64,000 bases of DNA, from NCBI GenBank assembly GCA_038501785.1, contig JBAMJR010000187.1:316501-380500 (forward strand), read 5' to 3'. The stretch's first letter is position 1; every line of letters starts with the position of its first letter. The stretch comes from Myoxocephalus aenaeus (lineage: Eukaryota > Chordata > Actinopteri > Perciformes > Cottidae). The notes under the pieces were generated by a model that saw only the letters and a program-made list of their open reading frames with translations, was not told where the DNA came from and ran no database searches. Shown one piece after another: positions 36,601 through 51,230 of the stretch. The position numbers were made by a program, and so were the translations under genes.

Positions 36601-39600
36601 GCCAAGTATTATTTAGTGTCCTATGTCAGCATTAGTACACTTTCTCTTTAATCTATTTGTACATAACCATAAGCACTGAAAGCATTTTGTTTTTGTAATA
36701 ACCCAATTCAAGAAGCACAAAAAAAAATCTCACATCAAATTTAACTGTAGGTTCCCTGCACATTCCTCTCTATGTTACCAGGGTTGTAACGGTATGAGTT
36801 TTTCACGATAAAAATGAACATATATGTAGGTGTGTGACAGCGCAGCCAGACTGCTTCTGTCTGTACCTTAACTCACACACTTATGTCAGTTTGTTTCAAT
36901 ACTAGATAATCAAATGTACACGATTTGATAACCAGCTATTTCCATGCAGTAGTATCATACCTTATATGTTACAAAACATAGCAAAATAAATTGAGGTATG
37001 TGTGAAGCTCTGGGGGCTGAGTAGTTCAACTGCAAATAGATTCTCTGCAACAAAGTAGTGAGCGTTGTGAGTGGGCTGCATGCTGTAGTGCCACAGCACT
37101 CCATATCCACAGTTTAGTGTGAGGCACTTAGTTATGTCTAAAAATGTATTTCTTCACCTCTGTATAAAGACTTCACACTCTTCTACTGGTGATAAGAATG
37201 AACTTGTTCTTTTCTTAAACACTTCGTACCTTCCAGTACGCTGCAGTTCTGGACCCCCGTGGCCACCTTCCTCATCACCTTCCTCATCGCCCTCTATTAA
37301 TCCGTTTGGTAAAATGTTACTTTTCTTCCTCTTCTCCTGTTTAACAAATAACCAACAGCAAGTTAGGTCTTTTTTTTCAAGCACAACATCTTAAGAGTCA
37401 CATACAATCTGAAAGAGAGTAAAGAAAGGCGACCAGCTAACGCAATTCTTACTCACCTGAGAAGGTACATTCTTTGGTGGTTCTATCCGTATGGATGGGT
37501 CCCACTCTCCTGGAGGCAGGACTGTGACTTGATCGAGGAATTCATCAATCCCAGCGATCAGATCATTTCGGTCTTTAGCTTTATAAGCAACATCGTGGAA
37601 CACCTGGAGACAGAAAAATAAGGAAAGTTGATCAGGGCTGCACTCAAACCACTGACTGCAGTGCAGTGCACAAGCCTCACCATCCCTCAAGATACATAAG
37701 TATACTTCATAGACGTATGGATATACAAATGCAGGAATGTCTGCCAACCTTAACTGTAATCGAACAGACAGGCACATTCACATACACATATGAACATGTG
37801 CAGAATAGACTGTACAAACAGAGGACCGGTTCACTATGACACAAGTTAGTGTTAGTCTCTGACTTGTGATTTCCCCCTGTAATATATTTACAGCCTCGGG
37901 GCACCCCGTTATCTCACCTGGAAGAAGCGAGCACCCTAAGAACTAAGGCTGAGTCCTTAGCAGAGGCCACGTCCCCTTTTTCTGTCTATCTTCGTCTGTC
38001 CCATCTAATAAAAGCACCAAAGCCCCAAAATAATCCTTTAAAAAATAAAAAGATAGAAACTGTATCTAGTCTCATTGTAACAAAGTTTGGACTTTGTCAA
38101 AGTCCATCTTTTCCACCTCAGTGATGATGGCGAGCAGCCTAAAATCCCAGACAAAAGGAAGGACATGAGGGCTGACTAATCGCCAAAACCATGTCATAAA
38201 AGCTCAGAGCTGTGTTTCATGCTGAGAAATGTTCCATCACTTCAGGAATTTGTTGAGTTCTGCTGGACTGTGAATTTATGCATAATGCCTGCAGAAAATC
38301 TGAGTATGACATCTGGTGGACATTCAAAACAAACCACACTCTTCAAAACATGAATAAATAAATAACCACTGCAGAATGCTAACATGATAATAATAATAAT
38401 AAGGTGTTCTTAAGTGAATTCTTACCTCATCTGTCATAAGTGTAGCAATGGATCTTCCAATCTCATGATACTGAGGCGATCTACCCAAGGGCCCTAAAAG
38501 AATAAACAGAAACCTAAAGGCAAAAACAGACATTTTTTTTAATACATTGTCAAATGAAATCTCTATCACAACTAACTAACTGGGTTGAATCCGCCTGCAG
38601 TAACCTTGTGGCGATGGGGACTTCAGCCAGCCCAGTGAGCAGGACCGCTGGTGAAAGCCGGACGAATGCCACCACCGGCTTGTTCAGAGATTCCATCTCT
38701 CCCACCAACACGTTACACGCCTCGGCCCCTGCTGGGATCTTCTTCATGAAATGAAGGTCTATCTGAAAGACGACACAGTGTTTAGAATATCATAAATAAG
38801 GCCTTGGCACCCTTTCCGATTAAATTATCGTCTAAGCTGCTTTGACTGTAAGCATGCTTTGAGAAAGTAAGAATTCATGTTCGAAATAACACAATAGAAA
38901 ATAGTTATTATTTGTGCTGTCCATCCACATATAAAGCCCCAAACTAAATGGTTTGACTGCAGCCTAAATATAGTCCAGCTGTCCAGACTTTGTGTGTCAT
39001 AGGTCTCAGGTAATTCACATAAATCACAAATTATAGAATATTATATATATATATAGAATATGACAAAAGATTATTGAAACATGGATGTCAGTTTGAACTG
39101 TTGCATAATAATACATAATAATTCATTTCATTTCATTTCCCAAGTATAATTCCTAAAAGCATATAAAAGCTGACCCTGACTATGAAGCCGATCCTCTTAC
39201 AGTAGCTAAATCTGCTTTACACTCTTTAATGCAGTGAAACTGCATTGTACAGAAGATTCTGCAATATTAAAGGTGTTGATTTTTCAGCGATAATTATGAG
39301 GAGGCAAGTGTTGACTGGAGTGTTGTTTGTTCCTTCATAGAGTTCATGTGGCACTTGGGAGGCCGTCCAGAACCCTCCAACAGAATATCTGTGATGCATT
39401 GATGGGTCATGACTTCCATAAACACTGTTAGAGTGCTGACTATTAAAGTATGACAGTTAATGCTGATTTTTTTTTGCTGTGTGCATTGAGTAAATAACAA
39501 CATGTGAGATGATATGCAGCCGCTGCAAGGGAAGGGGGCTTTGTGGGCTGCATGCTGCCGTGTTCATAAATATATATGGTAGATGATTAGGTGAAAATGT

Positions 39601-42093
39601 TCTAAAAAACACTCCATATAAGGAGGAAATTAAACAGTTGTTAATACTGACCTGGAAAAAAGGTTAAAATCCTGTACATTATGCAAAAGGTTTGAACACA
39701 GATGTTGTCTTTGTCTTTGCTGTGTGTGCTTGTTATGTGGTAGTAATACTTAATATGGTTATAATCCTAATCCTTAACTAGATGGCCTTTCCATTAAAAA
39801 TATCAACAATGGCCTCCGTTGTTAGAACCGCACAGTGAAATAACAGCCAGCTCATATTCGTCAAATATAAGAATTACATTTGGGCTAATGTTACACAACT
39901 GTACAGTATTCGGACAGCTCTACAATAGAATACCCACTCTGATAAAAGTGCATCAATTAATGGAAGATCCTTTACATAACTATCAAAATATATAAATATG
40001 CTTAACTACAATTAAAATACCAGCATTACTTTATTATTAATATAAACCAATTCAACTTAAAGTATCAAAAGTCACTAATTTTGCAGAAAAAGGGCCCATG
40101 TGACTTCTATATATTATAATGTTGTATTAGTATTGCTGATGCATTACTGTAATGTGTAGGCATCATGTTATTGTTGTAGCTGGTAAAGGTGGACATAATT
40201 CTTAGTCATTTCCCTGTTCGGTATTTTATCAACAACAATGTTTAATGTTTTGCATATAAAATCCTACTGAAGAAATTGACTAGTACAGTATATATAGCTG
40301 AAAATTGTTTCCCTCTGACATGTGACATAGAAGTATAAAGTAGTATGAAATGAAAATAAGAGTTTTCTGACGTGCATATAACTTAGAGCAGTGATTTTTA
40401 ACCTTTTTTCAGTAAATATGTTTTTAGCCAAGCAAAGCATTTTTGGTTGAAAAAAAAAGATGTAATATACAGCGCTGTGCCGTCAGTGTCTGATTTAATA
40501 TATAAAATTAAGTTTATGAACTTATACTTTATATTGTATTAAATATTTATTAAATAACGAGTTTTAAAATATATTTGAATGGATGGTCATTTAAACATTT
40601 TGTTTTACAAATCTCATGTACACCTGGAGTGCCTTACCCCATTTGAGAACCTTAGAGAAACACAGACCCTGATTCGAGGGGGGATGCCAGCGTCTTTGTG
40701 AGCAAAATGACCTCTGGCCTCGCCCTCGTTAACCTGCCATACTTTCCATCCCCCTCTCCAACCTCTAGTAGTAGAGAGAGCGAGGTCAGAAAGGTTGTTT
40801 AGTTGAAAGTATTTGTTAGTCTTGTCTGCCTGACTCGTTGATCCGTTATCTGACAAATGAATGTATTAATGAAGGCTATTATTGACGTGAATAGGTGCCA
40901 CGTGCACATCTTAAAACGGTACTTCCCCAAACAAAAGACACAAAAAAGGACACAGGAGTAAATCATGGTTACAACGCATGTGTGTTGACTCCGCAGGGAT
41001 ATCGTGAAATTAAATAAAAAATTAAGAAAACGAAATGTCACAGCACTGTATGTATGACATGTGTGTGTACTATACCTTGCTGAAGTCCACAGAACTGTTC
41101 TCTCTACTCATGTCCCCTTTCCCGTCTGGACCCGCTAAATGAGACTGGGAGGCCGTCATCTGACCTGGGAAATCCAGAAAGGAGAATTGGGAAGAATTTC
41201 TGAAAATGTCTTAACATTTCAGCAATTGATGATTTCACTAAATATCATGAGACTGACCAAGTAGACAGAATATTCCTAGAAATGGAACAGGTGTGAGGAT
41301 CATACACAGATCACAGAGGAACCCGTTTACCTGCGCTACGGAGGGTAAACCCACAAAAGATGTTTGGCTCATGTTAACATAATTACTGCCGAGCCGCCTG
41401 ACAGGTCTGGCCTAATTTTTGTATTCATGAAACAGCAGGGTAAAAAATTAACGCTAATTATAGCGTTTAATATGCTTACAAAGCATAGCGTGAAGCTTAT
41501 CAGAGATTGTTGCTGTGAAATACGCTTGATGCCATAGCGGTGAAATGAAATTACCATGTGTGCCACCAAGATGTCAAGTAGACTAACAAATAATTGAACA
41601 AACATTTTGGTGTGTTCTGCTAATTTTGTCATGTGGAATTCTGGCAAACCTGGAGCTCATTAAACATAGTGGGTAATGATATAGTCCTGGACTAAATTTA
41701 GCCTAATGTGTTTTTGTGCTGCGAACTACTTTTGCACATTATTTTTGAATCTCCTTTTTAATTCAACCATTTCAACCAAACAAAAACAACCTATTTTAAG
41801 TAGCCATCATGAGAATATTTTTGGTATAAGCTGGTAAAGGTGCAGGGCCATACTGCATATCCAGCCCCTGTTGACTTCAGTGGGGCTGTGGCAGGTGGGT
41901 GGGCAGATGGTGGGTGGTGGATAGAATCAGAACGAAGAGAAGATGGAGCATACGCAAGTTGAGACCATATGCATAGAAGACACATACACATATTGCATAT
42001 TTACAGAGTATCTCAACTTAAACACTGCTAACAATATTTAATACAGAACCCAGTGAAGCAGTGTCCAGAACATTTTATAATAATAATTGTATA

Positions 42094-42153
<60 letters not shown>

Positions 42154-44400
42154 TTCTGCTTTTCTAACCATTCTTGTCCAGGTGGAGCTCCGATGTCCGT
42201 CGACCCATGTCAGCAATGGAGCGTACAATCGGCAGGCGATTGGCCAGCTTCTTGTGGTTCTGGTGGTGGTGTCGCTTCAGCAGCGTTTCACGCACTTTAT
42301 TTCTGAGATCGTCTCCCAGTGGTGAGTATAACTCCTGGTGATCCAACACCATGTCTAAGGTAGACACAGACAAGCTATTTAGTTTCTACCTGAGAGCCAG
42401 TTGAATTTTGTTAGTGCATCAATATCTTCCTCGAGTTCAAATAGTGCATCAAGCAAATATAAGGAGCACGACACAGCAATAGGAGAAAAAAATTATGCCC
42501 TCCTCGTTGCATGAAGATTCCCCTCAAACGTACAATTCAACCAGTTAAATCAGTAATGTGTGAACTGTAATAGTGACCAAACACATGAATGTTGTCACTT
42601 GCTAAAATTGTGTGTCATTACATTAGTTACCTGCAATCTCTTCAATGGTATTAGCCCTCATGTCAAGCAGCACCGTGCTGTTGATAATGCAGCTCCGCAG
42701 CTCGAACAGGCTGTGTAGAGACAGAGTGGCTACGTAGGGTTTACTCCATCGCTCTCCTCCATCCTCCACGTCCTCCTCAAACTTCAGCCACCTGTAACAG
42801 CAGTTTGAGGACCAGTAAGGAGAGAAACCAGCAGAAGGCAAGCAGTCTGGCCATCTGTTCTTGCTGCAATAACAACACTTATACTCCCCGTCCTTATTGC
42901 CTCTCATCAGGGTATCACTATATAAAATATGTCTGATATACCATTTCAACATTAGAACATAATTCATATGATAAATAAATGCTGCATCTTGATTAACATT
43001 GACAATTATCAAAGAAAGAAAGGAAGTTGATTCCTCGAGCAGGTACAACAATGTGCCATTGTGCCTTATTTTATATATTTTTTTATACTATTAGCATTTA
43101 TAGCAATGTTTTTTTTGTATTATTTTTTGTATTAAGTTTATTGTAATTCTGTGTGTAAGGAGGACTTAGCAAAATAAGTTTTTCATTGTACGGAGTAACT
43201 GTCTGTTATCCGTTCATATGACAATAGAAAATATCTTGAATCTATCTTGAATCTTGGATAATGAATTGTGATTACTTAATGTGACGGAGACACAAACATT
43301 TGACACACAGCTGTATGTCTCATCAGTATAAGCGGGATCGTGTTCATGATCGGCCCGTTCAATCAGAGCTCTCAGTAATGACATATAGGTCATGACTGTG
43401 TGTGATATGGTAATGACACGACAGTCTAGCGGTACCTGGCACTTTCCCTCCACTCCGAATCTTCTCCATCTCGCACACAGATTTCATCCATCTCTGTGAA
43501 GAGGTCATGAGGAATATGCTCCTCATCATCATCCTCAGTGCCCAGCAGGAACTGCACTCTCTGGGAGGGAGTGTCTGGGAACACAAGTGATTGTCCTGAG
43601 TGGTTCACATTGAAACGGTCACACTAAGAATCTTAGGTTAGTAAAAAGATCCTGTGCAATGACATGTTTTTTCTCTGCTATAATGCGTGCAAGGGCTATG
43701 ATTGTCGGCAGTACCATAAACAGGAGACTCTCTACCCTCCACCAAGGTGGGGGCCCGGTCCCTGCTCCTCTTCCTGTGTTTGCTTCCATGGTGATGAGAC
43801 CTGCGATGGCTGCGGTGCCTGGTACTGCCCAAGGGGACGTGGACCCCGATGTAGAGCGTCCTGTGGCCTATAGGGACACATGACACAGAGTTTAGAGGAC
43901 TAAAACATGTCAGTCTGTCTATCTGTCTGTCTGTCGTTCTGTCTGTGTTTGCAATCACACACTTTAACTGATCATGATGATCAGAGTCCAGTGAGCTTTA
44001 TAGTATTTATCATGGGTTTCTGCCACATCCTGAGATGATGAAATGCATTGCTCAAACAGATATAATATAATGTGTATTACATGGACTATGCCTATGTGAT
44101 GAGTAATTATAATTGTAATGATGAATGAAACACAGGAACAAGTATCTGATAAATATTCTTGCGTGTGATATAGTGAGGTTATAATATGAAAACTGTAGTA
44201 TGGTATATCTATACATAGTATATTTTTCATGTGGGCAATACATGAGCATACTGCATGAAGTCAGTGCATATTGCTATACATATGGCTTTGACAAGGAAAG
44301 TGTGAATACAGTTCAGCTACATGAATTTTAAAATGTAATGTTGCAATTATACAATAATGAAGAATGTATGTTTGTATCTACTGCCCTTGTTTGTAAATTA

Positions 44401-44455
<55 letters not shown>

Positions 44456-47400
44456 CTGTATATTTAAGCATGCGGCTGTGTACATTTGTGTTGCCTGGTT
44501 GTTAATTCATACCTTCTTAATGCCTTGCATAGTGTGTCCATGTTTGTGTTTGTGCTGGTATGAGACAGCGTGAGTGAGAGAGAAGAACGTCTGTGTTTGC
44601 TCTTGTAAGTCAGCCCACTCAGTTCACTGCAGTATCATATGAAGATTCAGAGAACCATACAGTGGAAAAATCCCAAATCATGCCATTGCCCATGAATGTT
44701 GTTCTGAAAACTGTTGATTTAAAAAGAATTGTATTCGTTATTGACACCTGTTGTCCGTTTATAAAAATTGTAAATTAAAAATTAAAAAGGTAAAGCTGCA
44801 TTCTTTAGAGAAATGACATACTCAGGATAATCTTTTTTTCTGCTGCTTACACGTCTTTAAAACATCTGGTCAATTTTACTTTGACGAATTGTATGATAAA
44901 ATAACATATTTTCAGTTGAGGTGCAGCGTTCTGTTCAGTTATGTCATCTAACATCCAAAAGCAAGTTGTTTCCAAACCTACTGAAGCAAAGTACGCACAC
45001 ACACACATGAACACACACACATGAACACACACACACATGAACACACACACACGCCATGCATAAGATGCCCAGTAACCACACATACAATGTTATACTATTT
45101 GTAAAGGCTACCTGCATTATAACCATATGTGATAAATGACTGTAGTGGCGTGTGATTCTCTTACAGATAAAAGTATGAGGTCTTGTTGTGTTCACAAGTT
45201 CTTACTTGAACAAAAAAGCTGAAGCCTTTTAATTGAACAGAATAGAAAAAAACGGAAATTTTGTGTATTGTTATATGTGTCTGTAGATACAGATGTGGAA
45301 TGCTGCTGGCCTTTAGTTAGCCGAAGTTACTCAATCATACTGTGTTTGAATCTTGTTTTGATTGTCCATGTTTTTCAGTGATTATGAAATTGCTGCGGCA
45401 AACTCAGCTCACTCACAGTTCCTACCTCCCACTCTGCTCTTATCTTTTAACTAACGCTGTCAAGAGGAGAGCAGTTGTTTTAAGGACAGAGTGGGCAAAC
45501 TCAGCTACAGCAGCCTCTCACTGCTTGAAGCTGTTTGTATTCCAGATGCATTCAGTGCAGTCCAGCTACCTTCAAGATCCTCCTGGCCAAAGTTGGTTCC
45601 CTGTTGGGACCGTGCTCCTCCTCGGTCCACCACCGCCTCATCATCATTCCTCTGTTGGACACATAGTGGCAAACACAGAACAAACACATTATACACATTT
45701 CTCAAGAGCACAAGAGCCATACATTGTATCTAAGCTGGACCTTGAACATGAAACAACATATATTCAAGTTTACTAATGTATCCTGAATAGAGCATGAAAC
45801 TAAATGTTTGTTGACTTGAGGTCGCCTCACAGTCGAGGGCAATATGAACAAACACATTATCCAACTCAATGCCATGGTAGCCACGGAAACTAATTGCATG
45901 TCTCACCTTGAAGAGGAAAGAGTATCATCTTAGTCCAAACAAAAAGCTTTTTATAAAGGGAAAAATAAATGAACCACCTACAATTAAAGCTGAAATGACG
46001 CTCTGGTGCAGGTTCACCGAGGAAGACTATTCTTTGCATGCTTCGGCCTGTAGAATATTTCTCATATATCCTGCCATTCATTTCTCTCACGCACGCTCAC
46101 TCATAATGTCCTTGCTATCATTGGCTGGCGCTGTCAATGGTGTTATCAGCTGTTCTCATCAGCTGGTCACATCTATCTAGTAGCCCAGCATCACACCTAC
46201 ATTGTTAATCTATCATTTTACCACTGTCGCTTTTGAAATAAGATCATCTCTCGCCCCTTCACTGAATTCCCATCAACACAGATTCATCTTTTCAGCCTCA
46301 TCAGCCTCCCAGTCTCAGTGGTATCATAAGCCACCAGGGTCTGGACTGCATGGGGAGGTGTCTGTTGCTGCCGCTCAGGGCTAACACCCCTTGACTATAA
46401 ACCTCTCAGTAGAGCGTAAGCGCCGAAGACTTTTTGTCAAGACATTATCACCGATCATGTTATGGTACACAATTATCTTTTCTTCATTCACTTGTCTCTC
46501 CTGATTAAACTTGTTAAAGGTGCTTTCTTTGCAGTTGCCTGTATTACTTTGTTATTATGACCCGAGCTTAAAAAGTGAGTCACTAATTGACACCGTTTAA
46601 AACAAAGACGTTAGTTAAAGTAAGTTTGTAATCTCCTCATTAGCTGATATTTTTTTGGGCCTTTTTGTTTTAATCACTGATTTCTCCATCTTCTTCTACC
46701 ACCCACACTCGTCCAGTTACAACAATACATTGCACTTGTTCTTAATTGAGGAGAGAGAATAAAGGCTGCATTCCAAATAAATTAAACAGGTTTGTGAGTA
46801 TCAGCTTTGATATTATGTTACAAATTCTCACTGCAACAGGCGAGCAAGTTATGAGACTGGTCCGCGTGGACGCCATTTTTCTTAACAGACAAAAGTGACA
46901 GAAAACATGCATTGTAATCCTTAATGAAGAGTTTTTTACAGATTACAAGAGAGAATACTGAATAACATGTATAACAGCAGAAGAGATTTCCCATGGAATC
47001 GCCCTGTCCTAACCACCAGGCTAATACGACCTCTGAAGTACTGGACACCTGTCCCACGTGTGGCAAAATATTTAAGCAGTTTACCACAACCAGTTAAATT
47101 GTCTTTGAAAGCCCAACAAGAGATTGCCAATGCACGTGTTCATTCAATGCAACAATAACACAGGCCAAGCATTAACCGCGTTTAGGAAGCATCGGCTATC
47201 AAACATCAAACTCAAGTGTAGCAGTAGGCCAATGAGATTAGGCAATAACCCTAAACGGACATTGTTCATTATACAACGTGAACAATGGCAGATAAAATAT
47301 ACTTCACGCATGGACTGGTTATTTCCTGGAAATCCATGCAGCAACAGGTGGTATTGCAACACAAAACCAATATATGAATATTCCTGGAAATTGTGAACAG

Positions 47401-50400
47401 ATTAAAAACCTTTATTACAGTAGGTATTCTGAAAGCCTGCTTGATATCAGCTTTTCCCTGAGCCATCTTGACCACCAGTTGACCATCAAGGCATTATGAT
47501 AATGAAGGGCACTGCTGTTCACGACTGCAATGACACATGGGCCACAAGGCTGATGCTGATAATCTGTCTACAAATATACAGGGCATGATCAACATCCCTG
47601 GTCAGATTAAAGCGACAGTATTTGTTACTAAAACCCCAGACACATTAGCCCATATTAAATGTGCACCGCTGTTACGTTTGTAAAGACAGCATTACAGTTT
47701 TGTACAATTGGTAACGTGTATTCCTCAATACTGAGTTCACTTTTTTCAAACGTTTCACACAGTCAGCACAACATAAGTCAATGTGGATGATACTGTTGAT
47801 CACTTTTCATTGCTTTGACACAAAATGCATTCAATGAGCACATTCTTAAACATTTTTCTCACTCAAACTCAACCAACCAAATGTCTGTGTATTTACACTC
47901 CATTGTACACATTTACTTAATATTGTAAAAACTGTTCAATTTATTTTCAAGACATGGCATGATACGAAATGACTGACTGGAATTTGCTACATTCTGCTAC
48001 ATCTAAAAATAAATATGTTTTAAAAAGGCATGGACTCCTAATTGGGACCTACAACGACACTGAGCACCTGTCTTTGATGATCTCTGTGACAGATGTGTGC
48101 GAGGTGAGGAAAGAGTGTCTTTGTAATTGTATGGGATGCTGTAAATTCCACTGTGCTGTCACCTTTTCCTTCACCTCTCCCCTCATCAATCCCACGAAGG
48201 ATTAATTTTTCCTTGTGAAAGTTGAACATTAATTATTCTTTCCTCAGTATATTGTATAAGAGAAGACAGATGATGGTTTGTGAATTGAATGATATGCCAA
48301 ATACAGAAGACATGGTTGATTAGCACTGTTGCATTTATGTTATCTGTAGCTGTCCTATAAATACTGAATATGTATAGTTTTATATTTCATTTCAGTTTGT
48401 GCGCTCACAAATTACTATGCAATCAATGCAATAAACAAGGGACCTTTTGGTATCTGACATTGATTATTAAATAGATAAATAAACACACTGAAACAACACT
48501 GTTGAGAGACAAATGTTGTCAGTGTCAGCGTTCAGGTACAAGCGTTGTTCCTGAGATGTCATATGTAATAATAAGTGTTTTGTTGCATTAGTGCATTTTT
48601 TGGATGTTATATTAACTGTTACTTTAAAAAGGTTGATTGGTTACAGAGATCATGTTGACACATACTGACAGAGTGGCTACTAATTCAGACATGATGATCA
48701 GAACAAGATCAGATCAATAACTCGGTTCTCAGGAAAAAAAGTAGGTTCTGAAGAAAAACAGGAATTCAAAGAAACATGCCTTTTATACTAATGATCATTC
48801 ATTTACCAACAAAATCATGTTTCAGTTCAGGGCTGACAAACCACACAGCTGAAGTGATATCACAGGATGTGGCACAGACTTGGATCTGATCCCTACAGAT
48901 GGCTGTGGCAATGTTGGAACCATCTGTAGCAGCAATATCATTAACTGCACAGGCTTTCATGTGGCACGCAAAAAAAACACTGTAATCCTTAAATGTTTCT
49001 GCTATAAACGTCAACATCCTGTAAGAGGACACATTAGTACTTTGTTTCTTTTTGCAGAGATGCTATTTAAGGTGTTTTGAGCCCTCATGTTGGCAGACTT
49101 AGCGTCTGCATCCATCTTCAAGCTGCAAAATGGATCAGAAGTGGTCAGCAGGAGAAAGCTGTTTTCTACTTTTGTATTTTGGCCAAGATTCTACACTCAT
49201 TTTAGACACGTAGAGACAGGGGTCCTATTCTAAAAAATGTCCCAAATGTCTGTTCTGTGAAACCCATCTTGCCCTCTCTTAACCACATAACAATCTGAGT
49301 ATTTCCTCAATCCAAAAGGCGCTTCTCATACCTGATATTTGAAGAGCCAAGGAGCCTCCATGTTTTCAGAATGCAGCTCTCCCGCTGTGTCCTCTGGTTT
49401 TGAACCGAGTGCAGCACAGTCTAAAAGCTGAGCTCTGTAACGCCTGCTGCCCTGCTTCACACCAGGCCTGATAGACACCGGCGCCCTTCTGTTGTGCCAA
49501 ACAACTGTAATGTGTGGGCATCTATCAACAGTCTCTCATTATGAGATTATAACGGTGACATCATCACTCTCATCAAAGACAAAGCTACATTTCCATTCCT
49601 CCTCTCTTCCCTCTGTATTTGCAAGATTGTCACATGAAATCAATGTGTTTACTCAGGAGTGTTTCTGCAGCTCTACTAGTGAGTTTGTCTTCTTATTACA
49701 CTTGTAAGAGTTTGATCTAAAAAATAAAAAAAGCAATAAAAATGTTTTATAAAATACATTTTGTATGCTAGTCCTTCATTTCCAATTGGATCCTGGAGGC
49801 TGAGGGAATGTAACTCACCAGACTTTGACGCCCAACTGATGAACCAAATGCAGAATTGACCTGGAAGACACAATCATCACTTTAGTTTGGAAGGGTTTAT
49901 TCAGCAGCTCAAAACACTTTATACTCAGACATGTGTTGCTCTAAATCAGATAAAGATTAACTCTAAAAATGTTATTTTTAGATTTTTAAATGTTCAGTGA
50001 CTTTCAAGGCCGGGTTGCAACCTTACATTTTGAATATTTCCCGAGCAAAGAAGCTCAGTCAGTCTAAAACCTTCAGCTTAATGGAAAAAATCTGTTTTTA
50101 TGAAAACAGCATATGTATAATGACAACAAATCTCCTCCAAAGTGATCAGCAAAGACCGATGGGGACGGGCCCACGCGTGAACGTCCCCTGAGAGACTTCT
50201 TTTATATCAATATCATTTTTCAATAGAACATTTCCCCGCCAAGATACTTGTTGGAAGAGTTTGTTGTGAGCATGTCTGTGACCCAGCTGCCTCATGCATG
50301 TGTGTACATGTAGCGTGGTCAGAACAGCATCACGCCACCATACATGTGCTGCATTTTACAAAAAAACATAATCAACTTTATTACAATATAAGATGACACA

Positions 50401-50941
50401 AGGTCACTTCTACCTATATTAATCGCACATCTGTCCCAACAGAGATTTATAAAATGATATAGCACAAAGTAACACATTCAGCCTATAAGCTATACTGCAA
50501 AACAGCATTACACTGACACATAAAGCCTCCTGCTGCCTGTTTCATTTCAGAAAGTAACTTTCACATCATGCCAAGGTTACAAAGTCCCATTGTTGCTCAC
50601 TAAACAATAGATTGAACAAAATACTCATACTTCAGCAGATACAATATCTCAATCTCATTCCTCTTTCTGTAAGTGAGTGGTTTCTGCAGGTGAGCCACAC
50701 CTGTTCAAAGTTCCCCAGGTAGCTCAAGAAAAAGTATCAGCCTCCTGAAGAAATAGTTGCATTTTTAATAACTAGTAAATGTTAGTCTTCAGTGCATAGC
50801 GCATACGCCTGGCGGTCTGGATAAAAGGCGTTCTGAAATATTAATATGCATGAGTAGGTCAAATATGTGTCCCAGGAGAGCAGGGCTCTTTACCGTCGGT
50901 AGCAGCGGCTCTATCTGAGCACCTTGGTCTGTGGTGTCCAT
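30601..50941 (-). CDS. slc4a10: Sodium-driven bicarbonate transporter NBCn2/NCBE (24 coding exons)
   Basis: Plasma-membrane Na+/HCO3- transporter that controls neuronal pH. Exons in transcript order: 50941-50894, 45651-45570, 43867-43715, 43574-43436, 42791-42631, 42354-42169, 41164-41076, 38762-38605, 38513-38426, 37603-37457, 37336-37230, 36134-35960, 35787-35654, 35350-35105, 34966-34861, 34500-34339, 34112-33999, 33896-33735, 33576-33325, 33093-33025, 32067-31894, 31103-30984, 30880-30816, 30676-30601. All phases agree, giving 1,070 aa. The N-terminus MDTTDQGAQIEPLLPT matches SLC4A10 (MEIKDQGAQMEPLLPT). A cytoplasmic domain (about 1-460) with a His/Arg/Lys-rich loop is followed by the multi-span HCO3- domain. 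N-glycosylation sites lie in the exon 15 loop (NAT, NIT). KLKK spans the junction of exons 18 and 19. The 30-aa cassette known between exons 7 and 8 in mammals was not found. The predicted end (MSKGSFGNTWMANS) differs from human. Confidence 0.95.
42095..42150. repeat. (AT)n microsatellite beside slc4a10 exon 6
   Basis: An alternating A/T run of about 56 bp starts only 19 bp downstream (in transcript sense) of the donor site of exon 6, so its length could affect splicing. Confidence 0.96.
43130..43257 (+). mobile_element. LINE/SINE 3'-tail fragment (slc4a10 intron 4)
   Basis: TTTTTCATTGTACGGAGTAA followed by ATATGACAATAGAAAATATC and a (CTTGAATCTAT) tail resembles the 3' end of fish CR1/L2-like retroposons, which end in short tandem repeats after a 'CATTGTAC...ACAATA' block. 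Only this tail is recognisable. Confidence 0.5.
43909..43945. repeat. (TCTG)n microsatellite
   Basis: Imperfect CTGT/CTAT tetranucleotide array in slc4a10 intron 2, about 40 bp upstream (transcript sense) of exon 3. Confidence 0.85.
44404..44451. repeat. (AT)n microsatellite
   Basis: Uninterrupted A/T alternation of about 48 bp in slc4a10 intron 2. Confidence 0.96.
44995..45054. repeat. (CA)n / CACATGAA compound repeat
   Basis: CA runs are separated by three ATGAACAC units at a period of 14-16 bp, giving a small compound satellite in slc4a10 intron 2. Confidence 0.93.
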
Positions 50942-51230
50942 CTTCCTCCCTCAGCGGTGTCCCCGTATCAGTATCAGAGAGACGGAGACCTCTACTGTGT
51001 GTAATCCGGGCAGGTGGAGCAGTATCTGAGCGGCCAAACGGCGGTCACATGTTTATATCATCGTCGGTCAGCCGCTCGGTGGTGATTTGCGCCTCTCGTG
51101 CTGTCCTCGTTCCTAGAAACATGCGCATCTTTGCCAGCTGACGTTGGCGCGTCACTCTGCGATGTTAAGCCTTTGTTTAGCCGCAGAGGTGAGCGGAGAG
51201 ACCGTGTTTTCCGGGTGGAATGCTCTTTGT
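50942..51230 (-). promoter_or_regulatory. slc4a10 5' UTR and CpG-rich promoter
   Basis: The bases just upstream of the slc4a10 start codon are much richer in CpG than the flanking DNA (for example GCGGCCAAACGGCGG and GACGTTGGCGCGTCA), and richness fades beyond about 51.23 kb. I see no TATA box. This matches a CpG-island promoter expected for this neuronal gene. The exact transcription start cannot be placed, and upstream non-coding exons are possible. Confidence 0.55.

Noticed and set aside
44847..45195. Cys/Val-rich open frames on the minus strand
   Set aside because: They arise from the CA/CATGAACA compound repeat in slc4a10 intron 2.
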